DNA from: Bacillota bacterium
Lineage (GTDB): Bacteria; Bacillota; UBA4882; UBA8346
Assembly (NCBI GenBank): GCA_003501335.1
Contig: DNPQ01000245.1
Location: forward strand, 1-5,006
DNA: 5,006 bases
Reading direction: 5' to 3'
The position numbers and the translations under genes are program-made. Below the pieces are notes generated by a model. The model searched no databases, had not been told where the DNA came from, and saw nothing but the letters and a program-made list of their open reading frames with translations. Numbering within the stretch: position 1 is the first letter of the stretch; each line of letters begins with the position of its first letter. This document shows positions 1 through 5,006 of this stretch, one piece after another.

Positions 1-350
1 ACGCTACCCACTGCCACTTTACCAATATAGGGTTCATTGGCGGCTTCACCCTGGATCAGGTGGGCCAACAGATTAATATTTCCCGAAGCCGGAACTTCGC
101 TTACTTGGGAACGGCTCCCGGAAGGGATAGCGAGCCGCTCGCCCAGTCGCAGATTATTACGGTTCAAGCCAGTTCGCTCCCGTATCTCTTTGGCGGTTAA
201 TCCGGTTTTTTGGGCGATCCTGTACAATGTATCGCCTCTCTGTACCGTATAGGTCCAATCGGCTTGACACATATCAGAAATCAAGACCGGAACGGCTACC
301 AGTAAAATCAATATAATAACAGCAATTAACACTCTCCGCAATTCTCTCAT
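1..350 (-). CDS. LysM domain plus SleB/CwlJ-type cell wall hydrolase, partial (3' end outside window)
   Basis: Exported peptidoglycan hydrolase, read from my own translation of the minus strand; about 116 residues are visible and the C-terminus lies beyond the left edge. Residues 1-30 form a signal peptide or N-terminal anchor (basic MRELRR, then a long hydrophobic run). Residues 32-76 are one LysM domain (YTVQRGDTLYRIAQ, later LRLGERLAIP), which binds N-acetylglucosamine polymers. From about residue 92 the start of a Hydrolase_2 (PF07486) domain appears, with LIQGEAANEPYIGKVAVGSV. E102 in the GEA motif matches the catalytic glutamate of SleB/CwlJ spore-cortex lytic enzymes. Family members degrade spore cortex during germination, but others act on vegetative wall, so a germination role is inference. 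The start is uncertain: AGGAG directly abuts the ATG at 350 with no spacer, whereas an in-frame TTG at 341-339 sits 9 nt after it. Divergent from the gene at 526. Confidence 0.88.
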   Translation of the reverse strand, partial: MRELRRVLIAVIILILLVAVPVLISDMCQADWTYTVQRGDTLYRIAQKTGLTAKEIRERTGLNRNNLRLGERLAIPSGSRSQVSEVPASGNINLLAHLIQGEAANEPYIGKVAVGS

Positions 351-361
351 CTCCTGCCTTG

Positions 362-390
362 AAAAGTCATTATTTATTATAATGACTTTT
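362..390. promoter_or_regulatory. Perfect 12-bp palindrome with 5-nt spacer, possible operator
   Basis: AAAAGTCATTAT (362-373) and ATAATGACTTTT (379-390) are exact reverse complements around TTATT. The repeat ends 11 nt before the ATG at 350 of the minus-strand hydrolase gene. A consensus TATAAT lies inside it on the minus strand (381-376) and another on the plus strand (378-383), though no good -35 box stands at 16-18 bp from either. It lies between divergent genes and so is unlikely to be a terminator. A dimeric regulator covering a -10 element is the simplest reading; the factor is unknown. An mRNA hairpin in the hydrolase 5' leader is the alternative. Confidence 0.5.
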
Positions 391-505
391 TATGGAACTA
401 TCCCTTTTGCGCTGAAAAAACTTTTGCCCTTAAATAATTTGCCGTTTCCTCGTTTTTCATAAAGGAAAGTAACGATAATTCACGAAAAATGCAAGTATAT
501 CTATT

Positions 506-512
506 AAAGGAG
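506..512 (+). promoter_or_regulatory. Ribosome binding site of the DUF4015 gene
   Basis: AAAGGAG lies 13 nt before the ATG at 526 (11 nt if the following AG is counted into the site). The spacing is rather long, but no other start in this frame fits better, and the basic plus hydrophobic N-terminus that follows this ATG makes a complete signal peptide. Confidence 0.6.
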
Positions 513-525
513 AGATTTACCGAAA

Positions 526-1692
526 ATGAAAATCAAAAGAACGCATGCTTTTCTGATGGTCTTGGTTCTGCTTTGTGTTTTTTATACTCTGGCCTTAGCC
601 GAAAAAAAATTCTTTACTCCACACCCGACACCGGCGGTGAAAGTAACCGATAAACAAGTTGTGGAAAATCCCAAACCTTCATCGGCCGATGAGACTTCTT
701 CCAAAGTACTACCCCATCTGACACCGAAACCGGTCATCGGAGCCTATAGTACTGCCTGGATCGCAGGCACCCAAAGAATAGACAAAATCGCTCAATTTAT
801 TAAGCAATCCGGGAGTAATTCCATCGTCATCGACCTGAAAGACGATACCGGAACGATTAGTTATCCTTCATCCATTCCCTTGGCTAAAGAAATCGGTTCC
901 GGATCAAACCGTATCCCGAATCTGAGAGAATTGGTAGCCCGCTTACGGCAACAAAAAATCTATGTTATCGGAAGAATCGTAGTCTTTAAAGACCCTCTGC
1001 TGGCCAAAAAGCACCAGGAACTCGCTGTTCTCGATAAAAACGGCGGCTTGTGGAGAGATTATAAAGGGATGATTTGGGTTGATCCGGATTGTAAAAAGGT
1101 TTGGAAATATAATGTAGATATTGCTAATGAAGCCATTGACATGGGCTTTTCTGAGATCCAATTTGATTATGTACGCTTTTTAAGCGACGGATTACTCCGC
1201 AATTGTGTTTACCCTTTCTCCACCGGCGAATTAAAAGAGGACGTCATCCGGGATTTTCTGTTATATGCTAAGAAAGACATCAATGGAATGGGGGTTCCCT
1301 TATCGGCTGACATTTTCGGATTGGTATTATCCATACCGGACGACTTAAATATTGGCCAGAAACTGGAAAAAATAGCCCCTGCCGTTGATTACATTTCGCC
1401 GATGGTTTATCCGTCTCATTATCCCAGAGGTTCTTTTGGTTATAGAGATCCTGACGGCAATCCATACGAAATCATTTCCAAAGCGATGCAAGACGCCAAC
1501 CGGCGTCTGAAGGGCCAATCCTTCAAACTGCGCCCCTGGATTCAAGATTTTTCTCTGGGGCATGATCATCCCTATGGAAAAGAACAATTAAGACTGCAAA
1601 TCAAAGCTTTGCATGATAACGGCGTTCATGATTTTCTATTATGGAATCCTACCAATCATTACGATTTATCAAAATATCCGGCTTTTCAATAA
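526..1692 (+). CDS. Secreted DUF4015-family putative glycoside hydrolase
   Basis: A 388-residue exported protein that I recognise as the DUF4015 / putative glycosyl hydrolase family (PF13200, COG1306), predicted to fold as a TIM barrel. Residues 1-25 are a signal peptide (KIKR, hydrophobic core, ALA/E as a likely cleavage site). A Pro/Ser/Thr-rich linker spans about 28-68. The barrel runs from about residue 70 to the end: GAYSTAW (72-78), VIDLKDDTG (101-109), FDYVRF (213-218), SADIFG (260-265), ISPMVYPSHY (290-299), RPWIQDF (336-342) and LLWNPTNHY (371-379). Acidic residues at strand ends, notably D214 and D262, are candidates for catalysis by analogy with barrel glycosidases. Substrate and reaction are unknown; an envelope or extracellular polysaccharide is inferred from secretion and from the wall-hydrolase neighbours. 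It appears complete and monocistronic, followed by a terminator. Confidence 0.85.
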   Translation: MKIKRTHAFLMVLVLLCVFYTLALAEKKFFTPHPTPAVKVTDKQVVENPKPSSADETSSKVLPHLTPKPVIGAYSTAWIAGTQRIDKIAQFIKQSGSNSIVIDLKDDTGTISYPSSIPLAKEIGSGSNRIPNLRELVARLRQQKIYVIGRIVVFKDPLLAKKHQELAVLDKNGGLWRDYKGMIWVDPDCKKVWKYNVDIANEAIDMGFSEIQFDYVRFLSDGLLRNCVYPFSTGELKEDVIRDFLLYAKKDINGMGVPLSADIFGLVLSIPDDLNIGQKLEKIAPAVDYISPMVYPSHYPRGSFGYRDPDGNPYEIISKAMQDANRRLKGQSFKLRPWIQDFSLGHDHPYGKEQLRLQIKALHDNGVHDFLLWNPTNHYDLSKYPAFQ

Positions 1693-1720
1693 TTTAACCA
1701 ACTTCAATCACCCAAGAATC

Positions 1721-1755
1721 AATAAGAGCCTCTTTTTCAAGGGGCTCTTATTTTT
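1721..1755 (+). terminator. Rho-independent terminator after the DUF4015 gene
   Basis: AATAAGAGCC (1721-1730) pairs exactly with GGCTCTTATT (1743-1752). The stem extends inward by a G-U, a C-G and two A-T pairs to close a TTTC loop, giving 14 bp, and a run of five T follows (1751-1755). It begins 28 nt after the stop at 1692. On the opposite strand the stem is followed by only a weak T-rich stretch, so it mainly serves the plus-strand gene, but it may also help end the convergent NlpC/P60 transcript, which has no other evident terminator. Confidence 0.9.
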
Positions 1756-1821
1756 AACCCTCATTGAGGTTCAACGATTGATCAAAATTTCTTACTTCCA
1801 TGTAAATACCCGATCGATAGC

Positions 1822-2532
1822 CTATTTCGAAGCGCGGTTTTCTTTACGCTCATAAACTAAGATTCTCCGGGCTCCCCAATATCGACTGTTGTAATAGCGG
1901 TTATCCACTGAATCAATTTTTATTCTTCCTGAGCCCGATGCCGCATGAATAAAACTTCCGTTTCCCAGATAAATTCCTACATGGTTAATAGACATCGACC
2001 GCAGGGTTTTAAAAAAAATCAAATCCCCCAAAGCCAGGTCGGCCCGTTTAATTCCCTCGCCCATATTCATTTGTGAAGATGCGCTATGAGGTAGTTTATA
2101 TCCGAATTTTCCATACACGAACATGGTATAGCCCGAACAGTCAAAACCGTCCGATTCGGTACCACCATAGGCATACCGGGTGCCTAAATAATTCTTGGCA
2201 AATTCAGTTAACTGCCGCGCTTGATTTAAAAAAATGATTCTATTTTGAATGATTGAAGTTTGGGTTGTCAGATAATCTTGATAAATCCATCCTTCTCTAC
2301 CATCAGACAATGCGATTTTATACCAGTCCATAATTTTTTCGATTACCTTCACGAGAAGACCTTCATTTAAAACCATTAAACTTTCTGCGGTTTGATCCGG
2401 ACCGGTGCGGAGATTGACCGACTGCCCGAGCACCATTCCGTTATTGCTATTTTCTGCAGCATATAAAGTAAAAAATGATAGTAGGAACAAAATTAAAAAA
2501 ATCAACATCGCAAACCCTTTTTTTAATTTCAT
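1822..2532 (-). CDS. Secreted SH3b plus NlpC/P60 peptidoglycan endopeptidase
   Basis: A 236-residue exported cysteine peptidase. NlpC/P60 enzymes usually cut the D-gamma-glutamyl to diamino acid bond in peptidoglycan stem peptides, acting outside the membrane. Residues 1-26 are a signal peptide (KLKK, hydrophobic core, YAA). Residues 33-88 form a bacterial SH3 domain (SVNLRTGPD, a central WYKI, then GREGWIYQDYL), expected to bind the wall. Residues 105-228 are the NlpC/P60 domain: YLGTRYAYGG (115-124), FDCSGYT with catalytic C132, LPHSASSQ, LALGDLIFF, NHVGIYLG with H184, and FIHAASG with H196. The Cys-His-His triad is therefore intact and the length is normal for a one-SH3 enzyme. GAGGGGAGG (2546-2538) ends 5 nt before the ATG, a strong site. 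Convergent with the DUF4015 gene and divergent from the membrane protein gene at 2608 across 75 bp. Confidence 0.93.
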   Translation of the reverse strand: MKLKKGFAMLIFLILFLLSFFTLYAAENSNNGMVLGQSVNLRTGPDQTAESLMVLNEGLLVKVIEKIMDWYKIALSDGREGWIYQDYLTTQTSIIQNRIIFLNQARQLTEFAKNYLGTRYAYGGTESDGFDCSGYTMFVYGKFGYKLPHSASSQMNMGEGIKRADLALGDLIFFKTLRSMSINHVGIYLGNGSFIHAASGSGRIKIDSVDNRYYNSRYWGARRILVYERKENRASK

Positions 2533-2607
2533 TTTTTCCTCCCCTCATCAAGATCCAGAGTTCTATTTTTTTCTCCGTCTTCATATAAAATAATGGAGGC
2601 TATGTGA

Positions 2608-3021
2608 ATGCGTAAAATCTTTGTCTGTACCTTTATTATTTTCATTTACAACATTTTACTACTCATCTTGCCGGTCCTGATATTTTTGGCCTTGGTTCAA
2701 TGGTCAACTCCTTCTTCGATTCATTTTTTGCCTTGGATTTATTGCCCTTTTCTTCTGATAAGTCCTATTTTGTCCATTGTTTTAGGCGTTATGATGATCA
2801 AGGGCCGGATCAATTTGTTCAATGCTTTGCTGCCCATCATTACCATTTTAATTGGTTATTTGCCTTTTTACGGATTATACCGTTATATCAATTCCGTTTG
2901 GATACCGACTGATTATTTGTTTTTGCTCGGCCTTCCAATACTCTTCGGCCTTATTGCCGATTCACTGGCCATTTCGATGCCGGTTTTAGAAGAATGGTTT
3001 TCTCATTTCAAACTCCGTTGA
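2608..3021 (+). CDS. Small four-helix integral membrane protein, unknown function
   Basis: A 137-residue, very hydrophobic protein that I cannot assign to a family. Four membrane segments are visible at about 5-31, 43-63, 71-91 and 101-124. Basic residues at the N-terminus (MRK), between helices 2 and 3 (KGR) and at the C-terminus (KLR) predict that both ends face the cytoplasm. There are no obvious catalytic motifs; the last helix carries GLIADSLAISMP with one acidic residue, and LEEW follows it. GGAGG (2595-2599) ends 8 nt before the ATG, and the frame stays open to a TGA, which supports a real gene. An ATG at 2602 inside the spacer is followed at once by TGA and is not a usable start. Divergent from the NlpC/P60 gene; no partner in the same operon is evident, since gcvT begins 170 nt later. 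Confidence 0.75.
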   Translation: MRKIFVCTFIIFIYNILLLILPVLIFLALVQWSTPSSIHFLPWIYCPFLLISPILSIVLGVMMIKGRINLFNALLPIITILIGYLPFYGLYRYINSVWIPTDYLFLLGLPILFGLIADSLAISMPVLEEWFSHFKLR

Positions 3022-3030
3022 ATCTTTTTT
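3007..3030 (+). terminator. Possible weak intrinsic terminator at the end of the membrane protein gene
   Basis: TTCAA plus C (3007-3013, with A3012 bulged) pairs with GTTGAA (3017-3022), and the tail TCTTTTTT runs from 3023 to 3030. The stem is short, AT-rich and overlaps the stop codon, so efficiency would be low. I report it mainly because of the T-run. The large hairpin at 3119-3174 is a competing candidate for ending this transcript. Confidence 0.25.
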
Positions 3031-3085
3031 CCCGGATCGGACTAATCCCTATTTTAACCAGAAAAACTTTTTCTCATCGAAGACT

Positions 3086-3113
3086 TTGCTATTGATTGTA
3101 TCAAGATTATAAA
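3086..3113 (+). promoter_or_regulatory. Candidate sigma-A promoter of the gcv operon
   Basis: TTGCTA (3086-3091, 4 of 6 to TTGACA) stands 16 bp before TATAAA (3108-3113, 5 of 6 to TATAAT). Transcription would then start near 3119-3121, about 70 nt before gcvT and exactly where the long hairpin begins. Assigned by eye only; AT-rich spacers give such matches by chance, so this is moderate to weak. Confidence 0.35.
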
Positions 3114-3118
3114 ATTGC

Positions 3119-3174
3119 AGATGATTAATGAAGGCAGCATCATCAAAGATGATGCTGATGCCTTCATTAAATCT
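3119..3174 (+). promoter_or_regulatory. Long imperfect hairpin in the gcvT leader (attenuator, terminator or mRNA stabiliser)
   Basis: TTAATGAAGGCA (3125-3136) pairs with TGCCTTCATTAA (3159-3170), and GCATCATC (3137-3144) pairs with GATGATGC (3148-3155) around an AAA loop. A 3-nt bulge (TGA, 3156-3158) lies on one side. Four more pairs (AGAT 3119-3122 with ATCT 3171-3174) extend the base past a 2-nt bulge, giving about 24 pairs. TTT follows, then the gcvT ribosome site at 3178-3185. It could end transcripts coming from the upstream gene, act as a leader attenuator, or protect the 5' end of the gcv mRNA. It does not resemble a glycine riboswitch. Confidence 0.6.
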
Positions 3175-3177
3175 TTT

Positions 3178-3185
3178 AAAAAGGA
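3178..3185 (+). promoter_or_regulatory. Ribosome binding site of gcvT
   Basis: AAAAAGGA ends 6 nt before the ATG at 3192, at good spacing. It fixes the start, which also agrees with the usual GcvT N-terminus (a TP-x-Y-E-like opening about 15 residues before DFHGW). It lies only 3 nt beyond the base of the leader hairpin. Confidence 0.7.
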
Positions 3186-3191
3186 ACCAAA

Positions 3192-4304
3192 ATGCCGGTC
3201 ACACCGATCTTTCCAATTTACGAAAAATACCAAGCCAAAGTTATCGATTTTCATGGTTGGCAATTACCCCTGCAATTCATTGGTATTATCAAAGAACACT
3301 TAACGGTCCGAAGCCATGTCGGACTCTTTGACGTCTCTCATATGGGTGAAATCATCGTAAAAGGTCCGGAGGCCCTTCCTTTTCTAAATTACGTCCTCAC
3401 CAATGAATTTTCCACTTTAAAGCCGGAACGAATCCGCTACTCTCCCTTATGTGACGACAATGGCGGGACCCTGGACGATATACTGATATATTGCTACGAA
3501 CCTACTCATTTTATGCTTGTTGTCAATGCTTCAAATATATCAAGCGACTATCTGTGGCTGCAAAACCCGGCTTCCGGCTTTCGGGTTTCACTGGAAAATG
3601 TTTCTGAACAAACCGCCCAGCTGGCTGTTCAGGGTCCCCAGGCGCTTCCTTTATTGCAGCAACTTACCGATGCTCCCATCCAGCAATTAAAATACTATCA
3701 ATTCATCCCTCAAATCATGCTGGCGGGAAAATTTCCGGTTTTACTTTCGAGGACCGGTTATACCGGTGAAGATGGCTTCGAAATTTATTTACGCCCGCAA
3801 GACGCGATTGCAGTATGGGAGTTACTCATGGAGCATGGAACAGCTTGGGGAATTTTACCGGTCGGACTTGGGGCCAGGGATACTTTACGCTTCGAGGCTT
3901 GTCTGCCTCTGTACGGCAACGAATTATCCAAAGAGATCTCACCGCTAGAGGCCGGCCTGGAACGCTTTGTTCACTTTGAAAAAACAAATTTCGTGGGTAA
4001 AAGCGCCTTACTCGCCCAAAGATTGGGTGGAATACCCCGCACTCTCATTGGGCTCGAAACGACCGGACGGGGTATTCCACGGTCTGATTATCCAATTTTT
4101 GATCAGAGTCAAAATGTCGGTTATGTCACCTCGGGTAATTTTTGCCCCTCTCTTTCCAAAAGTATGGCCCTGGCTTTAATAAAGACAGGCTATGGTATTC
4201 CTGAAACCGAATTAGACATTGAAATCCGAGGCAAACAAACAGCCGCTAAAATAGTCAATCTGCCTTTTTTTCAAAGGCGCAAGGAAGGATTTTTGTCAAA
4301 ATGA
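3192..4304 (+). CDS. gcvT: Aminomethyltransferase (glycine cleavage system T protein)
   Basis: GcvT takes the aminomethyl group carried on the lipoyl arm of GcvH and transfers the carbon to tetrahydrofolate, releasing ammonia and 5,10-methylene-THF in the cytoplasm. The 370 residues match the family's usual length and order. Visible motifs: DFHGWQLPLQF (19-29), GLFDVSHMGEI (44-54), YSPLCDDNGGTLDD (83-96), VVNASN (110-115), LAVQGPQAL (144-152), SRTGYTGEDGFEIYL (186-200), GLGARDTLRFEACLPLYG (225-242), PLEAGLERFV (251-260), then the C-terminal barrel with GYVTSGNFCPSLSKSMALALI (310-330). The aspartate pair D95/D96 covers the aspartate that activates the folate/aminomethyl substrate in characterised GcvT. 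YgfZ-like folate proteins share the fold, but these motifs and the following gcvPA make GcvT nearly certain. Its last 4 nt overlap gcvPA, indicating co-transcription and coupled translation. Confidence 0.97.
   Translation: MPVTPIFPIYEKYQAKVIDFHGWQLPLQFIGIIKEHLTVRSHVGLFDVSHMGEIIVKGPEALPFLNYVLTNEFSTLKPERIRYSPLCDDNGGTLDDILIYCYEPTHFMLVVNASNISSDYLWLQNPASGFRVSLENVSEQTAQLAVQGPQALPLLQQLTDAPIQQLKYYQFIPQIMLAGKFPVLLSRTGYTGEDGFEIYLRPQDAIAVWELLMEHGTAWGILPVGLGARDTLRFEACLPLYGNELSKEISPLEAGLERFVHFEKTNFVGKSALLAQRLGGIPRTLIGLETTGRGIPRSDYPIFDQSQNVGYVTSGNFCPSLSKSMALALIKTGYGIPETELDIEIRGKQTAAKIVNLPFFQRRKEGFLSK
4281..4289 (+). promoter_or_regulatory. Ribosome binding site of gcvPA inside the end of gcvT
   Basis: Two tandem purine-rich cores, AAGGAAGGA, end 11 nt before the gcvPA ATG at 4301. 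They lie within the gcvT coding sequence. The site supports the ATG at 4301, and translation may additionally be coupled through the ATGA stop/start overlap. Confidence 0.6.
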
Positions 4305-5006
4305 AGCATCCCTACCTTCCATTAACCGATGCCAACCGCTCGTTCATGTTACGACAGATTGGGGTCAACTCGTTCGAAGAGCTCCTATCCGATCTCCCTT
4401 CAACCAAACGCTTGGATCATCCCCTCAATCTGCCTCCATCCATGACTGAAGTTGAACTTTCGGAGCTTTTCCGTAAACAAGCCGAAAGAAATCAGCGGAT
4501 CCATTTATCTTTTTTAGGAGCAGGCGCCTATCAGCATTATATACCGGCCATTATTGATCATCTGGTGCAGCGTTCGGAATTTTATACGGCCTATACCCCC
4601 TATCAACCGGAAATATCCCAAGGGATCCTGCAGGCAATTTTTGAATACCAAACTTTTATAGCCGAACTTTTCGGGTTACCCATAGCCAATGCCTCATTAT
4701 ACGACGGGGCGACGGCTCTGTCGGAAGCCGTTTTACTGGCCGTTCGAAAAAAAAGGCCTCAAAATTCCAAAAAAAAATCACGGCTTTTAGTGCCCGAAAC
4801 TCTCAATCCCAACCTATCGGCAGTGCTGAAAACCTATACTTACAATCATAATGTCAGCATTGAACCCATCCCTGCCCGCAATGGCGCCATCGACCCCCAG
4901 GAACTGGAGAGCTTACTTCATACGGATACGGCAGCGGTGGTGTTTCAAAATCCAAACTTTTTCGGCCTGCTCGAAAATTTACCGGAATTAATTCAAATTG
5001 TCAAAG
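4301..5006 (+). CDS. gcvPA: Glycine dehydrogenase (decarboxylating) subunit 1, partial (3' end outside window)
   Basis: First 235 codons of the N-terminal-half subunit of the split P-protein, from my own translation; the family is usually about 440-450 residues, so roughly half is present. With GcvPB it forms the enzyme that decarboxylates glycine and passes the aminomethyl group to lipoylated GcvH. The catalytic PLP lysine normally lies in GcvPB, so its absence here is expected. Visible motifs: an N-terminal YLPLTDANRSFMLRQIGV, a central FLGAGAYQHYIPAIIDHL, then FYTAYTPYQPEISQGILQAI, EYQT, ELFGLPIANASLYDGATALSEA, and later a VVFQNPNFFGLLE stretch. These blocks are characteristic of P-protein N-terminal domains. 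It starts in an ATGA overlap with gcvT. No frameshift or stop occurs before the window edge. GcvPB is expected immediately downstream. Confidence 0.96.
   Translation, partial: MKHPYLPLTDANRSFMLRQIGVNSFEELLSDLPSTKRLDHPLNLPPSMTEVELSELFRKQAERNQRIHLSFLGAGAYQHYIPAIIDHLVQRSEFYTAYTPYQPEISQGILQAIFEYQTFIAELFGLPIANASLYDGATALSEAVLLAVRKKRPQNSKKKSRLLVPETLNPNLSAVLKTYTYNHNVSIEPIPARNGAIDPQELESLLHTDTAAVVFQNPNFFGLLENLPELIQIVK

Noticed and set aside
37..252. Plus-strand open frame of 71 codons opposite the LysM-SleB gene
   Set aside because: The minus strand over the same bases encodes clear LysM and Hydrolase_2 motifs; the plus frame has no ribosome site and no recognisable content.
1613..1855. Plus-strand open frame of 80 codons running from the end of the DUF4015 gene across the terminator
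   Set aside because: It crosses a strong terminator, overlaps the ends of two well-supported genes and has no domain or ribosome site.
2584..2589. TATAAA as a -10 box for the membrane protein gene at 2608
   Set aside because: It would start transcription inside or next to the GGAGG ribosome site and has no convincing -35 partner.
3060..3074. AGAAAAA-C-TTTTTCT inverted repeat
   Set aside because: Almost pure A/T arms with a one-base loop; it would not form a stable hairpin and is expected by chance in this composition.
3022..3191. Glycine riboswitch upstream of gcvT
   Set aside because: I looked for the paired aptamer pattern with its conserved purine-rich cores and found none; the region is mostly AT-rich sequence plus a single bulged stem.
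3115..3303. Plus-strand open frame of 62 codons starting in the gcvT leader hairpin and overlapping gcvT
   Set aside because: It has no ribosome site, most of it lies in another frame of gcvT, and the leader part is explained by the inverted repeat.
4262..4278. GCCTTT / AAAGGC stem near the end of gcvT
   Set aside because: It is followed by GCAAGG and not by a T-run, and lies inside coding sequence before an overlapping gene, so it is not a terminator.

Overview
The window looks like ordinary chromosome from an endospore-forming member of the Bacillota (Firmicutes). The signs are a SleB/CwlJ-type hydrolase behind a LysM domain, strong AGGAGG-like ribosome binding sites, a glycine cleavage P-protein split into subunits (GcvPA start visible), and moderately AT-rich DNA. 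It carries no rRNA or other marker that would place it more precisely. I see no mobile element, CRISPR array, tRNA or rRNA.

Layout. (1) Positions 1-350, minus strand: the first ~116 codons of an exported LysM plus SleB-like cell wall hydrolase, running off the left edge. (2) 351-525: a divergent intergenic region holding a perfect 12-bp palindrome (362-390) just upstream of the hydrolase. (3) 526-1692, plus strand: a secreted or anchored DUF4015-type putative glycosidase, closed by a strong intrinsic terminator (1721-1755). (4) 1822-2532, minus strand and convergent with it: a secreted SH3b plus NlpC/P60 peptidoglycan endopeptidase. (5) 2608-3021, plus strand and divergent: a small four-helix membrane protein of unknown function. 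(6) 3022-3191: an intergenic leader with a possible promoter and a long hairpin. (7) 3192-4304 gcvT, overlapping by 4 nt with gcvPA (4301 to the right edge): the start of a glycine cleavage operon.

Functionally there are two blocks. The left part groups three exported enzymes with known or likely roles on cell-envelope polymers (SleB-like, DUF4015, NlpC/P60). They lie on alternating strands, so they are neighbours and not one operon. The right part is central one-carbon metabolism: GcvT and GcvPA/PB, with the lipoyl carrier GcvH, convert glycine plus tetrahydrofolate to CO2, NH3 and methylene-THF. gcvH is not between gcvT and gcvPA, an order like that of Bacillus subtilis.

No clearly novel system is visible. 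The points most worth a second look are the promoter-proximal palindrome at 362-390, the hairpin that would make up nearly the whole gcvT leader, the uncharacterised DUF4015 enzyme and the unassigned membrane protein.
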